A DNA stretch of 25,682 nucleotides from Emcibacter sp. (GCA_021647465.1 JAKIUQ010000023.1:1-25682); one strand, 5' to 3'. Positions 1 to 8,264 are shown, counted from the stretch's first letter. A program made the numbers and translations. The notes: generated by a model not told the origin, from the letters alone.

Positions 1-429
1 TACAATGTCAAAGAACAAAAAAACACAACAAACCCACCAATAACCCCGCCCCGAAGGACAATGTTTTCAGCGGCATATGCCGTGTCGGTGAAGCGGGTTA
101 TAAGACCAACTTCAAAACTTGTAAACAGCTAATCGCATATTTAATAAAAAATCTTGAGAAAATACAGCACAAGGCAGGATTCCTGCGAAAAAAAACATAT
201 ATATAACGGCTTCCCTCTTTCAACGGAAGTGCTGCAATAATAGCATTAAATAATGAAAAATAACAGAAAAACAGGCATCCAACAAAGCCATTAACAAAAA
301 AATTCTTTTATAACAGTGGCTTGCTTATGTATGAAATATTATAAAATCATTATCATTCGGCAGCCCCAATATCAAAAGAAAATTCGACTCATCTAATGCG
401 CAAAGAAGACTCGTGGCATATTTTTAGAA
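1..429. other. Left-edge stretch with no supported gene
   Basis: This stretch is mostly AT-rich and I see no convincing gene in it. A perfect 12-bp palindrome, CGGCATATGCCG, sits at 71-82. A protein-like reading frame runs leftwards on the minus strand from about 129 to the window edge. It contains residues resembling a membrane segment (roughly ENIVLRGGVIGGFVVFF), but no ATG, GTG or TTG start is available after the in-frame stop at its upstream end. A 23-codon plus-strand frame at 61-132 overlaps it and has only a weak ribosome binding site. A stretch near 342-356 partly resembles a Fur box. None of these is strong enough to call. Confidence 0.5.
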
Positions 430-861
430 TCATCCTGTTGTGATATAGCTTTTCAAGGCCTCTGACTCAGCTTCGGTTTCTGCCATACGGTGCTTGACAA
501 CATCGCCAATACTTATCATGCCAACCACATTACCCTCCTCTACGACGGGCAAATGCCGTATACGCTTACGGGTCATTTTCTCCATAACGGCTTTCATGTC
601 ATCATCAAGTGCGCAAGTATAAACGCCTTCTGTCATAAAGTCGGCGACTTTGCCTTTAAGTATATCGCCGCCATGCTTGGCAATGGCAATGATAATATCA
701 CGTTCTGACAGAACGCCGCACATGCGGCCTGCCGTTTCGCAAGCCAGAACAGCCCCAATTTTATTTTCCCGCAAAGTCTTGGCAACATCCAGCAAACTAT
801 CCTCGGGCGAAACGGATATAATATCATGGCCTTTATGCTGAAGAACATTTCTGACGTACAT
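430..861 (-). CDS. Tandem CBS-domain protein
   Basis: This is a 143-residue protein made almost only of two CBS domains. The first covers about residues 5-60 and includes the G-V-L-S-E-R-D-I motif. The second covers about 70-130 and includes R-H-L-P-V-V and G-M-I-S-I-G-D-V-V. Paired CBS domains (Bateman modules) usually bind adenine nucleotides and regulate a partner; stand-alone versions are common in proteobacteria and their targets are rarely known. I chose the ATG at 861 because AGGAGG lies just before it (complement of 866-871, 4-base spacing). The longer frame starting near 891 uses a weak codon and would put this ribosome binding site inside the gene. It is transcribed alone, divergent from murL. 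The family call is firm; the role is unknown. Confidence 0.85.
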   Translation of the reverse strand: MYVRNVLQHKGHDIISVSPEDSLLDVAKTLRENKIGAVLACETAGRMCGVLSERDIIIAIAKHGGDILKGKVADFMTEGVYTCALDDDMKAVMEKMTRKRIRHLPVVEEGNVVGMISIGDVVKHRMAETEAESEALKSYITTG

Positions 862-1119
862 GTAACCTCCTGTTCGTTTATTCGTGACCAAATCGGATTA
901 AGTAGCCTATCAATAATGCAGGTCGCCTATTTATATAAGCTGAGCCACAAGCTGCTATCGTTATCTTATACAAAAAATATCAAGAAATATCAAATTTTCG
1001 GCAAAAAAACATGCGGATCTCTGCTTTGGCCATGGAAACCAATGTTTACTTATGGGTTTATTTCTGAATATTTGATAAAGGCCTTGTTTTTGCCGGAAAA
1101 ACATTAGAAAACAAATGTT

Positions 1120-2490
1120 ATGACAAAAGAAACCAGCTTCATATTTAAAACCTGCTCGTATGAACCGGAAAATCAAACGCTTCATTTAAAGTATGGCTAT
1201 TCGTCGGGACATAGCTTTACAGAAAGCATTTCTTTCCCCGGCGCGAAAAAAGTCTTTTCACGTGAAGAGCATAAGGCCCTGGATAAACTGGCCAAGGCGC
1301 TGCATCTGGCCGCAGGCATCAGCTATTATAAAGCCTATTGCCCCGCCAATATCATCGTGGAGAACCAACAGCTCAGTCAGCAGGAAGCCGATTTCTTCTA
1401 TAAATTCTACTTAATGGGCCTCGGCGAGTTTTCAGTGGAAAACGACCTTGATCTTCGGACGGTTCTTAATTTTCCTGTTGCCACTGAAAACGCCCCAGAC
1501 CCGAGCGCCCTCACCCTAGCCAGAATGAATGTGGTTCCCATTGGCGGCGGCAAGGATTCACTAGTCAGTCTGGAAATATTAAAGTCGGAAATATTAAAGA
1601 ATGCCGACCAAGGGGGAAAAACAGATTTCCGGCCCATTGCCATCAATGCCGGCCCGCCCATTCTGGGGGTCATTGAAAGCGCGGGATGCCATGATCCTAT
1701 ATTAATCCGCCGCAAAATTGACCCTGAACTTTTTCAGCTTAATGAACAGGGGGCCTATAACGGCCATGTGCCGATTACCGGCATATTATCCTTTATCATG
1801 GCCTTTGCCGCCGTTCTTTATGGTTATGATACCGTCGTCATGTCCAACGAACAGTCGGCCAATGAAGGCAACATGATGAAAAATGGCCTCGCCATAAATC
1901 ATCAATATAGCAAGTCACTGGAATTTGAGCGGGACTTCAGCCAGCTCATGCATCAGCATATTTTGACCGGCTTTCGATATTTCTCATTATTGCGGCCCTT
2001 ATCGGAAACGGGTATTGCCGCCCTTTTTGCCCGCAAGCCAAAATATTTTTCCAGCTTCAAGAGCTGCAATCGTAATTTTCATATCGCCGAAGGAGAACGC
2101 AAATACGGCTGGTGCTGTGATTGCCCCAAATGCCGTTTTGTCTTTCTGGCCCTCGCGCCCTTTACAGGAAAGGCGCAAATACTCAAAATTTTTGGCACGA
2201 ATATGCTGAATGACCGCAATCAAATGAGTGGGTTTCAGGAATTACTCGGCCTTAAGGGACATAAACCCTTTGAATGTGTCGGGGAGATTAAAGAATGCCG
2301 CCTTCTGTTAAAAAGCCTCGCCCTGATGCCGGAATGGCAGGATGATCTTCTTGTTAGACAGCTCGGCCCCTTGATTGCAGAGGCGGGATTGAGCCTGCCT
2401 GACCTGACGGCTCAGGCTTTACAAAAACATGCTGACCATAATCTGCCTGACGATTTTGAGAGAATGCTTGATGAATTTATCGGATCTTGA
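1120..2490 (+). CDS. murL: MurL: UDP-MurNAc-L-Ala-L-Glu epimerase
   Basis: The protein of 456 residues matches the MurL family as I know it. In Xanthomonas MurL inverts the terminal L-Glu of UDP-MurNAc-L-Ala-L-Glu to D-Glu, consuming ATP, in the cytoplasmic stage of peptidoglycan synthesis. Visible features are a PP-loop-like nucleotide motif G-G-G-K-D-S at residues 142-147 and a cysteine cluster (C316, then W-C-C-D-C-P-K-C at about 331-338) that could bind a metal. Length fits the family (about 450). The strongest support is context: the next gene overlaps it and encodes a MurD-type ligase, the known partner. No good ribosome binding site precedes the ATG at 1120; the upstream region has a short inverted repeat AACATT/AATGTT around 1101-1118. 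An unrelated PP-loop enzyme is the main alternative, and is unlikely given the pairing. Confidence 0.85.
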   Translation: MTKETSFIFKTCSYEPENQTLHLKYGYSSGHSFTESISFPGAKKVFSREEHKALDKLAKALHLAAGISYYKAYCPANIIVENQQLSQQEADFFYKFYLMGLGEFSVENDLDLRTVLNFPVATENAPDPSALTLARMNVVPIGGGKDSLVSLEILKSEILKNADQGGKTDFRPIAINAGPPILGVIESAGCHDPILIRRKIDPELFQLNEQGAYNGHVPITGILSFIMAFAAVLYGYDTVVMSNEQSANEGNMMKNGLAINHQYSKSLEFERDFSQLMHQHILTGFRYFSLLRPLSETGIAALFARKPKYFSSFKSCNRNFHIAEGERKYGWCCDCPKCRFVFLALAPFTGKAQILKIFGTNMLNDRNQMSGFQELLGLKGHKPFECVGEIKECRLLLKSLALMPEWQDDLLVRQLGPLIAEAGLSLPDLTAQALQKHADHNLPDDFERMLDEFIGS

Positions 2491-3805
2491 AAATAAGAGA
2501 ATTGCTGTTTGGGGCATGGGGAAAGAAGGCGCAGCGACCATCCGGTTTCTATGGGCGCATTTTCCGAACAAGCATTTGACCCTGATCGACCATAAAATGC
2601 CAAAAGACATACCAGATGATGGCCCTATGGATTTTATTCCAGAAGATGATCTGGATAAGCAGGCAATCAATTTCGATGTGGTTATAAAATCACCGGGCAT
2701 TAGCCTCTACCATCCTCATGTCAAATATTTAAAAGACCATCATGTCACCGTGACCTCTGCCACTAATATATGGTTTGCGCGGGCGCGGCGGGGAAAAATC
2801 ATCGCCATCACCGGAAGCAATGGCAAAAGTACAACATGCGCCCTGCTCGACCATATTTTAAAAGGCTTGGGCCAGACTGTCCAGCTGGGCGGGAATATTG
2901 GCAAGCCGCTGTTATCGCTTTCGCAGAATGCCGACTATTATATTGCCGAACTCAGCAGTTATCAAACGGCGGACATTTATTTTGCCCCGGGTCAGGCCCC
3001 GGATATTGCGGTTTTGCTCAATTTATTTCCCGAACATATCCAATGGCATAAAACTCACGCCCAATATTATGCCGATAAAGGCAATTTGATCCAGGCCGGC
3101 TGCGGCTCTGTCGTCCTCAATCATACGGATGCCCTAACCCTAGAAAAAACCCCAGGAATGTCCGGAGTCAATTGGTTTAATGATCCCGAGGGCATTCATA
3201 TCAATGGGGAGCTTATCCAGTTTGACGAGAAAATATTGGGTAACATAACTGATATCACTCTGCTGGGCCGTCATAACCATGAAAATATCTGCGCGGCCCT
3301 GACAGTCTGTCAAATATTAGGGTTTGATCTAGCAGAATGTTTTAAATTGGCCGCCACTTACCCGGGCTTACCGCATCGTTTAGAGAATCTTGGCCTCATC
3401 AAAGGACGGACGTATATTAATGACAGCATATCAACCACGCCGGAGGCAACAATTGCGGCGCTTAAATGCTTTGAAGGACGGAATATAACTCTCTTGATAG
3501 GCGGGCAAAACCGCCAGCAGGATTTTACCAAACTCGCCCTTTATATCAAACATCACCCAGAGATTAATATCATCACCTCTTATGAAACCGGACCAAAGAT
3601 TTGCATGGCTTTAGAGGCTCATGACGTGACCTCTTATGTGACAGAGGCCACCGGGCTGAAGAGCGGCGTTAAATGCGCTCAGAAAATCACGCCAAAGAAC
3701 GGCATTATTTTACTCAGCCCTGCAGCGCCAAGCTATGATGGTTTTAATAATTATGAGCATAGAGGGGAAAGCTTCAGGCTATTCAGCCAAAACACCCGAT
3801 CATAG
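2471..3805 (+). CDS. murD2: MurD2-type UDP-MurNAc-L-alanine--L-glutamate ligase
   Basis: This is a Mur ligase of 444 residues. It has an N-terminal Rossmann-like UDP-binding part (A-V-W-G-M-G-K-E-G, about residues 12-20) and a central ATPase loop G-S-N-G-K-S-T at 115-121. The central motif N-L-F-P-E-H-I-Q-W-H-K corresponds to the N-x-x-P-D/E-H-L-D-x-H region of MurD. A C-terminal ligase domain contains N-D-S-I-S-T-T-P-E-A and L-S-P-A-A-P-S-Y-D. MurD joins D-Glu to UDP-MurNAc-L-Ala; the MurD2 subfamily uses L-Glu and leaves epimerisation to MurL. I assign MurD2 from the overlap with murL. I start it at ATG 2471, 20 bases inside murL; an ATG at 2429 is open but adds an unrelated hydrophobic extension. 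The genes are probably translationally coupled. Substrate specificity (L- versus D-Glu) is inferred. Confidence 0.83.
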   Translation: MNLSDLENKRIAVWGMGKEGAATIRFLWAHFPNKHLTLIDHKMPKDIPDDGPMDFIPEDDLDKQAINFDVVIKSPGISLYHPHVKYLKDHHVTVTSATNIWFARARRGKIIAITGSNGKSTTCALLDHILKGLGQTVQLGGNIGKPLLSLSQNADYYIAELSSYQTADIYFAPGQAPDIAVLLNLFPEHIQWHKTHAQYYADKGNLIQAGCGSVVLNHTDALTLEKTPGMSGVNWFNDPEGIHINGELIQFDEKILGNITDITLLGRHNHENICAALTVCQILGFDLAECFKLAATYPGLPHRLENLGLIKGRTYINDSISTTPEATIAALKCFEGRNITLLIGGQNRQQDFTKLALYIKHHPEINIITSYETGPKICMALEAHDVTSYVTEATGLKSGVKCAQKITPKNGIILLSPAAPSYDGFNNYEHRGESFRLFSQNTRS

Positions 3806-3882
3806 GCTTACCAGTTTATTAATATATTTGTTATAAAGTCCATCTGATAAAATACAGTATATAGTCTCAGGGGTACAATCAT

Positions 3883-5451
3883 TTGAGTTTTTCACGCGCC
3901 TTTTTTCCCGTTGCCATCATGGTTCTCATTGCCTTAATAGCTGTTATTATAAGCTTGGGCATGACGAACCGCGCCATCAAAAGCTCCAATCAGAAACTCT
4001 CCCTGCATTCTATGGATTTGCATTTTAATAATATACAGGATTTTCAGGAAACAATGGTTCTTGATTATTCAGAATGGGGCGATACTTTCACAAAATTGAC
4101 GATGAATAATGATATTAAATGGTTCAGTTACAGCATCGGCGGCGCCAATCTCATAAACAACAGAATTCATGGCCTTGCCTTTATCAAAAATGATGGAACA
4201 TTATTAAAGCAACATACCAGAAATGAAAATATATCATTTCGCATATCCCAAGACATCTTTCATGAAGATTTTGAGGGCATTAAAAAAGAAACCCTGGCCA
4301 TTAAAACTCTGGTTCCGCATACCGTTTCCTATTTCAAAATTATCAACGATGCCCCAACGTTGATTTCATTTTCACCTATAACGCATCCGGATCCTGCCGC
4401 CTATCCGGACTTTAATCTGGACAACAGGGATTTTCTGGTTTTTTGGACAGTGATTACCCCCGACCTACTGGCCCGAACCAGCGAACGGCTCAAATTACAG
4501 GATTTATCCATAACCTCTCAAACAACGCCCTATAATTTTACTTTTAAAGACAGCAAGGGAAAAATTATCTCACAATTAAGCTGGACCTTGGAAAAAGACG
4601 CCACCAATCCCTTGGCGCTGTCTTTTTACACAAGCATCGCCATGTTCTTCTTACTGGTTGTGGGAGGATATCTGTCTTTCATACGCCTGACAGAATTAAT
4701 CCGCCAACTTAATGAGGCAAAATCGAGCGCGGAAAGAGGCCATAAAATCAAGTCCGAGTTCCTCGCAACCATGAGCCACGAGCTTAGAACGCCGCTTAAT
4801 TCCATTATCGGTTTTTCTGATATATTGCAGTCAACCCAGAAAGATTCCCTCACCGAGTCGCAATCAGAATATATCGGCCATATTCAAGCCAGCGGGAAAC
4901 ATCTGCTCAATATCATCAATGAAATACTTGATATGTCTAAAATTGAAGCCGGAAAATATGATCTGGCCGAAGAGGAAATGGATATAAGGCGCACCATTAA
5001 TCAATCGATCATTTATCTGGAAAAACCCATCGCGGATAAAAATATTACCCTGATCAAGAAAATACCCGAAAAGCTGAATGAATTCATGGGGGACGGGAAA
5101 GTCATCAAACAGCTTTTATTGAATTTATTAAGTAATTCCATAAAATTTACCCCTGCGGGAGGACAGGTCACCGTAGGCTGCTCAATTACGCCGGGAGGCT
5201 GTCTGGAATTATATGTAGAAGATACGGGCATCGGCATTTCGCCCGAAAAACTTGACATTATTACCGAACCCTATTTGCAGGACCAGGATCATAAAACCCG
5301 CACCCACGAAGGAACCGGGCTTGGGCTTGCCATTACAAAGGCTTTTGTTGAAATGCACCAGGGTATTTTGGAAATTACCAGCGAGTTGAATGTAGGAACG
5401 CGCGTCACCATTACTTTCCCCGCCTCTCGCGTGTTGCCTGATTTGGCATAA
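3883..5451 (+). CDS. CHASE4-type membrane sensor histidine kinase
   Basis: This is a 522-residue inner-membrane kinase. The first membrane helix is at about residues 8-28. A periplasmic sensor of about 220 residues follows and carries a CHASE4-like signature (V-L-D-Y-S-E-W-G-D-T-F, about 59-69). The second helix is at about 248-268. The kinase core has the H-box S-H-E-L-R-T-P with phosphoacceptor His299, the N-box around Asn418, the G1 box D-T-G-I-G at 447-451 and the G2 box G-T-G-L-G-L-A at about 477-483. The sensor-loop ligand cannot be told from sequence. There is no receiver domain, and no response regulator gene lies nearby, so it is an orphan kinase. The start is TTG at 3883, preceded by AGGGG at 3869-3873. 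The downstream arsR has its own promoter, so I see no operon link. Confidence 0.87.
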   Translation: MSFSRAFFPVAIMVLIALIAVIISLGMTNRAIKSSNQKLSLHSMDLHFNNIQDFQETMVLDYSEWGDTFTKLTMNNDIKWFSYSIGGANLINNRIHGLAFIKNDGTLLKQHTRNENISFRISQDIFHEDFEGIKKETLAIKTLVPHTVSYFKIINDAPTLISFSPITHPDPAAYPDFNLDNRDFLVFWTVITPDLLARTSERLKLQDLSITSQTTPYNFTFKDSKGKIISQLSWTLEKDATNPLALSFYTSIAMFFLLVVGGYLSFIRLTELIRQLNEAKSSAERGHKIKSEFLATMSHELRTPLNSIIGFSDILQSTQKDSLTESQSEYIGHIQASGKHLLNIINEILDMSKIEAGKYDLAEEEMDIRRTINQSIIYLEKPIADKNITLIKKIPEKLNEFMGDGKVIKQLLLNLLSNSIKFTPAGGQVTVGCSITPGGCLELYVEDTGIGISPEKLDIITEPYLQDQDHKTRTHEGTGLGLAITKAFVEMHQGILEITSELNVGTRVTITFPASRVLPDLA

Positions 5452-5529
5452 AAGGCCGTAGATACCGTTCCCCTGCCTGAGAGAATATCCGATTTTTTAT
5501 AAGCCCGCCTACCCTCACAAATTCTTCAC

Positions 5530-5567
5530 TTGACATATTTCGATATTTCTGGAAATATAGAAATATG
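5530..5567 (+). promoter_or_regulatory. arsR promoter and operator palindrome
   Basis: A TTGACA -35 hexamer sits at 5530-5535. It overlaps a near-perfect inverted repeat with left arm CATATTTCGATATTTC (5534-5549), two central bases, and right arm GAAATATAGAAATATG (5552-5567); one of 16 pairs mismatches. Repeats of this kind are typical ArsR-family operators, and the position over the promoter fits autorepression released by arsenite. The -10 is uncertain: TATAGA at 5556-5561 is the best hexamer but has 20-base spacing. The right arm ends in the first ATG of arsR, so either that ATG is not the real start or the message is almost leaderless. Confidence 0.8.
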
Positions 5568-5915
5568 AATGAAACAACAATGACAAAAAAAACGGTCACC
5601 ATGCTCGCGGCGCTTGCCCATGAGACGAGGCTTGCCCTATTCCGGCTCTTGATCCGGCGCGGCCCCGAGGGCAGCAAGGCCGGCGATATTGCCCGCGAGC
5701 TGGCGGTGCCAAATTCTACCTTATCCTACCATTTAACCGAGCTGGAACAGGCAAGACTTATCACATCGACAAAGCAGCAACGACAAATCATTTATGCCGC
5801 CAATATGGAAGCTCTGGAAGATTTTTTATCTTTTCTGATTGAGGATTGTTGCCAGACCAGCGGCGAGCCCTGCTTCTCTCTTTTGAATAAACGAAAAGAC
5901 GAGTGCGGTACATGA
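5565..5915 (+). CDS. arsR: ArsR-family arsenite-responsive repressor
   Basis: This is a small winged-helix repressor, 116 residues from ATG 5565 or 111 from ATG 5580. The helix-turn-helix region spans about residues 38-62 (G-D-I-A-R-E-L-A-V-P-N-S-T-L-S-Y-H-L). The classical C-V-C site in the recognition helix is absent. Cysteines instead lie near the C-terminus (C95, C96, C103, C114), reminiscent of the C-terminal three-cysteine arsenite site described for the Acidithiobacillus ferrooxidans ArsR. It heads an arsR-gap-arsJ operon and overlaps gap by four bases (ATGA). Its own operator covers the upstream ATG, and neither start has a Shine-Dalgarno sequence. I list the longer form; the 5580 start is equally plausible. 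Confidence 0.88.
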   Translation: MNETTMTKKTVTMLAALAHETRLALFRLLIRRGPEGSKAGDIARELAVPNSTLSYHLTELEQARLITSTKQQRQIIYAANMEALEDFLSFLIEDCCQTSGEPCFSLLNKRKDECGT

Positions 5916-6949
5916 CATGCAAGGTCGCTATTAATGGTTTTGGTCGCATGGGCCGGCTGGCCCTGAGGGCCGCCTTTGACCACCTGAAATTTGGGCCGGA
6001 ATTTGGGCCGAAATTTGGGCTGGAATTTGAATTTGTCCTGATTAACGACAATATGGGCACATCTGAGACAGCGGCCCATCTTCTGGAGTTCGACAGTATT
6101 CATGGCCGGTGGCATAAAGCGATAGAATATAACTCGGACGGCATTTTCATTGAAGGCCGCTTCATACCCGTCACGGGCGCATCAAGAATAGAAGATATGG
6201 ATTTAAACGGCGCCGATCTGGTTCTGGAATCTACCGGTGCCTTTCGAGACATGGCACAACTGACCAAATATCTGGAATTGGGCGCTGCCAAAGTCATTGT
6301 TGCCGCCCCGATCAAGGAAGGCGCGTTAAATATCGTGATGGGCGTTAATGATCATCTGTATGACCCCGCCGTAAATCATATTGTCTCCAATGCCTCATGC
6401 ACCACAAATTGCCTCGCCCCCGTGGTCAAGGTTATTCACGAACAACTTGGCATTAAACATGGGTCCATCACCACAATCCATGATGTGACCAATACTCAGG
6501 TGGTGGTCGATGCCCCCCATAAGGATTTACGGCGGGCGCGATCATGCCTCGCGTCCCTGATCCCGACCAGTACGGGTTCCGCCACAGCAATCACGCGCAT
6601 ATTCCCTGAACTTAACGGTAAATTAAACGGCATTGCCGTCCGGGTTCCCTTGCTGAACGCTTCTCTCACGGACTGTGTGTTTGAGGTAAAGCGCGCAACA
6701 ACGGCGCAGAAAGTCAACGAATTTTTTGCCGAGGCTTCGAAAACATATTTAAAGGGTATCCTGGGGTATGAGACCCGCCCGCTTGTCTCTGTGGATTATA
6801 CCAATGATCCCCGTTCCACCATCATTGACGGGCCATCGACCATGGTGGTGAATGGCACCCAGGTTAAAATCCTCGCATGGTATGACAATGAATGGGCCTA
6901 TGTTTGCCGCATGGTCGAGCTTGCGCAGAAAATGGCCGATAGATTATAG
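5912..6949 (+). CDS. gap: Arsenate-resistance glyceraldehyde-3-phosphate dehydrogenase
   Basis: This is a GAPDH of 345 residues. It has the NAD-binding start V-A-I-N-G-F-G-R-M-G-R at about 5-15, the catalytic loop S-N-A-S-C-T-T-N-C with Cys163, and the base His190 in T-I-H-D-V-T-N-T-Q. In arsJ operons the paired GAPDH uses arsenate in place of phosphate and makes unstable 1-arseno-3-phosphoglycerate, which ArsJ exports. I chose ATG 5912, which overlaps the arsR stop as ATGA; a GTG at 5903 would add three residues. An oddity is a run of K/E-F-G-P-like tetrapeptides at about residues 26-41, encoded by a 12-bp tandem repeat, just before the second beta strand (F-V-L-I-N-D-N). A glycolytic role cannot be excluded, but the operon argues for arsenic resistance. 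Confidence 0.9.
   Translation: MTCKVAINGFGRMGRLALRAAFDHLKFGPEFGPKFGLEFEFVLINDNMGTSETAAHLLEFDSIHGRWHKAIEYNSDGIFIEGRFIPVTGASRIEDMDLNGADLVLESTGAFRDMAQLTKYLELGAAKVIVAAPIKEGALNIVMGVNDHLYDPAVNHIVSNASCTTNCLAPVVKVIHEQLGIKHGSITTIHDVTNTQVVVDAPHKDLRRARSCLASLIPTSTGSATAITRIFPELNGKLNGIAVRVPLLNASLTDCVFEVKRATTAQKVNEFFAEASKTYLKGILGYETRPLVSVDYTNDPRSTIIDGPSTMVVNGTQVKILAWYDNEWAYVCRMVELAQKMADRL
5987..6034 (+). repeat. In-frame 12-bp tandem repeat inside gap
   Basis: There are three and a half copies of a 12-bp unit close to GAATTTGGGCCG, at 5987-5998, 5999-6010, 6011-6022 and a diverged 6023-6034. It stays in frame and encodes KFGP-EFGP-KFGL-EFEF. Because the unit is a multiple of three, changes in copy number would alter loop length without breaking the gene. 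Confidence 0.9.
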
Positions 6950-6957
6950 ATGACCAT

Positions 6958-8193
6958 ATGATCGAGAGACAAAAGGCCCCGCCCCGAAAAATCTCCCAAT
7001 ATATTCTGGTCACCGCCGCCTATTGGGGCTTTACCCTTACGGACGGCGCATTGCGCATGCTTGTCCTGCTGCATTTTCACATACTTGGTTATTCTCCGAT
7101 ACAGCTGGCGGCTTTATTTATACTCTATGAGATATGCGGTATCGTTACCAATATATCAGGCGGGTGGCTCGGCAGCAGAATTGGCTTAAACAAGACGTTA
7201 ATTCTGGGGCTTATGCTTCAGATACTGGCCATCCTGTCGCTGTCTTATTTACAAGAAGACTGGCCCCTTGCGTTTGCCGTGCCCTTTGTTATCGCCATAC
7301 AGGGCCTATCAGGTATTGCGAAAGACCTGACAAAGATGAGCGCTAAAAGCTCACTCAAACTGATCATGCCAGAAAATCAGAACGCGCTTCTTTTCAAATG
7401 GGTTGCCCTGTTGACGGGGTCAAAGAACGCCTTGAAGGGCATGGGCTTCTTTCTGGGCGGCCTGTTGCTCAGTCAGGCTGGTTTTCATATGGCATTATGG
7501 CTTATGGCGGGGGGATTGACGCTGATCACCATACCCATGATCGCCTATCTGTCAAATTCCCTTGGCCGCGCCAAGCAGAAAATCACGTTAACCGAGCTAT
7601 TCTCCAAAAGTCCCTCAATAAACCGCCTTTCCGCCGCCCGGTTTTTTCTGTTTGGCGCGCGGGATATCTGGTTTGTCATTGCCCTGCCTCTGTTTCTCTA
7701 TCAGGAAATAGGTCTCAGTTTTTCCAAGGTCGGCGGGCTTATGGCCCTCTGGATGATTGGGTACGGCCTGTGCCAGTCACTGGCCCCCGCGATTATCCGC
7801 AAGTCCCCCGATGGGTGCAGCCTCGAGGTTAAAGAAAACCGCCGATGGGTTTTCATACTTGCCGCCCTGCCTTTTGCCATCGTCGCGGCATTACATATGG
7901 GCTTGTCGCCCAGCTATACCGTCCTTATTGGCCTTGTGGTATTTGGCGCGGCATTTGCGGTAAATTCGGCCCTTCATTCTTATTTAATTCTGGCCTTCAG
8001 CCCTGATGACCATGCGGCGATCAATGTGGGGTTTTATTATTCTGCCAATGCGGGGGGGCGGCTGGCGGGGACGATTTTATCCGGCTTGCTATATCAAATT
8101 GGCGGCCTGGAAGCCTGTCTCATCGGGTCTGGCATTATGCTGATGGCCGCTTTTCTATTGAGTGTGCTCATTCCCTGCAACGCCCAAAAATAA
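6958..8193 (+). CDS. arsJ: ArsJ: MFS exporter of 1-arseno-3-phosphoglycerate
   Basis: This is a 411-residue, highly hydrophobic protein with the pattern of a 12-helix major facilitator. The loop between helices 2 and 3 holds G-G-W-L-G-S-R-I-G-L-N-K-T, a variant of the MFS signature. The N-terminal region (V-T-A-A-Y-W-G-F-T-L-T-D-G-A-L-R-M) and Q-G-L-S-G-I-A-K-D-L-T-K-M agree with ArsJ as I know it. ArsJ exports the arsenate ester made by the partner GAPDH, and the ester then breaks down outside the cell. It starts eight bases after gap and shares its promoter. A G7 run lies at 8052-8058 near the 3' end. The call rests on both sequence and the arsR-gap context. Confidence 0.9.
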   Translation: MIERQKAPPRKISQYILVTAAYWGFTLTDGALRMLVLLHFHILGYSPIQLAALFILYEICGIVTNISGGWLGSRIGLNKTLILGLMLQILAILSLSYLQEDWPLAFAVPFVIAIQGLSGIAKDLTKMSAKSSLKLIMPENQNALLFKWVALLTGSKNALKGMGFFLGGLLLSQAGFHMALWLMAGGLTLITIPMIAYLSNSLGRAKQKITLTELFSKSPSINRLSAARFFLFGARDIWFVIALPLFLYQEIGLSFSKVGGLMALWMIGYGLCQSLAPAIIRKSPDGCSLEVKENRRWVFILAALPFAIVAALHMGLSPSYTVLIGLVVFGAAFAVNSALHSYLILAFSPDDHAAINVGFYYSANAGGRLAGTILSGLLYQIGGLEACLIGSGIMLMAAFLLSVLIPCNAQK

Positions 8194-8206
8194 AACGATC
8201 GTTTTA
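8191..8206. promoter_or_regulatory. Perfect 16-bp palindrome after arsJ
   Basis: TAAAACGATCGTTTTA is fully self-complementary. It begins on the arsJ stop codon and lies about 60 bases before the acyl-CoA ligase gene. It may be an operator for that gene, because short perfect palindromes of this kind are bound by TetR- or GntR-type regulators. It may instead be a weak terminator, since T-rich sequence follows. I cannot decide between them. Confidence 0.45.
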
Positions 8207-8264
8207 AGTTTGTTTTTATATTCAAATATGCCATACTCGCAAAAAAATTATGGAGGCGAACCAC

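Noticed and set aside
1..129. Minus-strand membrane-like frame running off the left edge
   Set aside because: It has no start codon after the upstream in-frame stop, and an overlapping plus-strand frame is equally open. Too short to decide.
165..195. Hairpin GCAGG-ATT-CCTGC followed by a run of A
   Set aside because: For a plus-strand terminator a T run should follow, and on the minus strand the T run comes before the stem, so it fits neither.
342..356. Fur-box-like sequence (complement contains TGATAATGATT)
   Set aside because: Only about half the site matches, and it is not placed before any gene I can support.
5912..6949. Housekeeping glycolytic GAPDH
   Set aside because: Its overlap with arsR and tight linkage to arsJ fit the arsenate-export operon better than a glycolytic locus.
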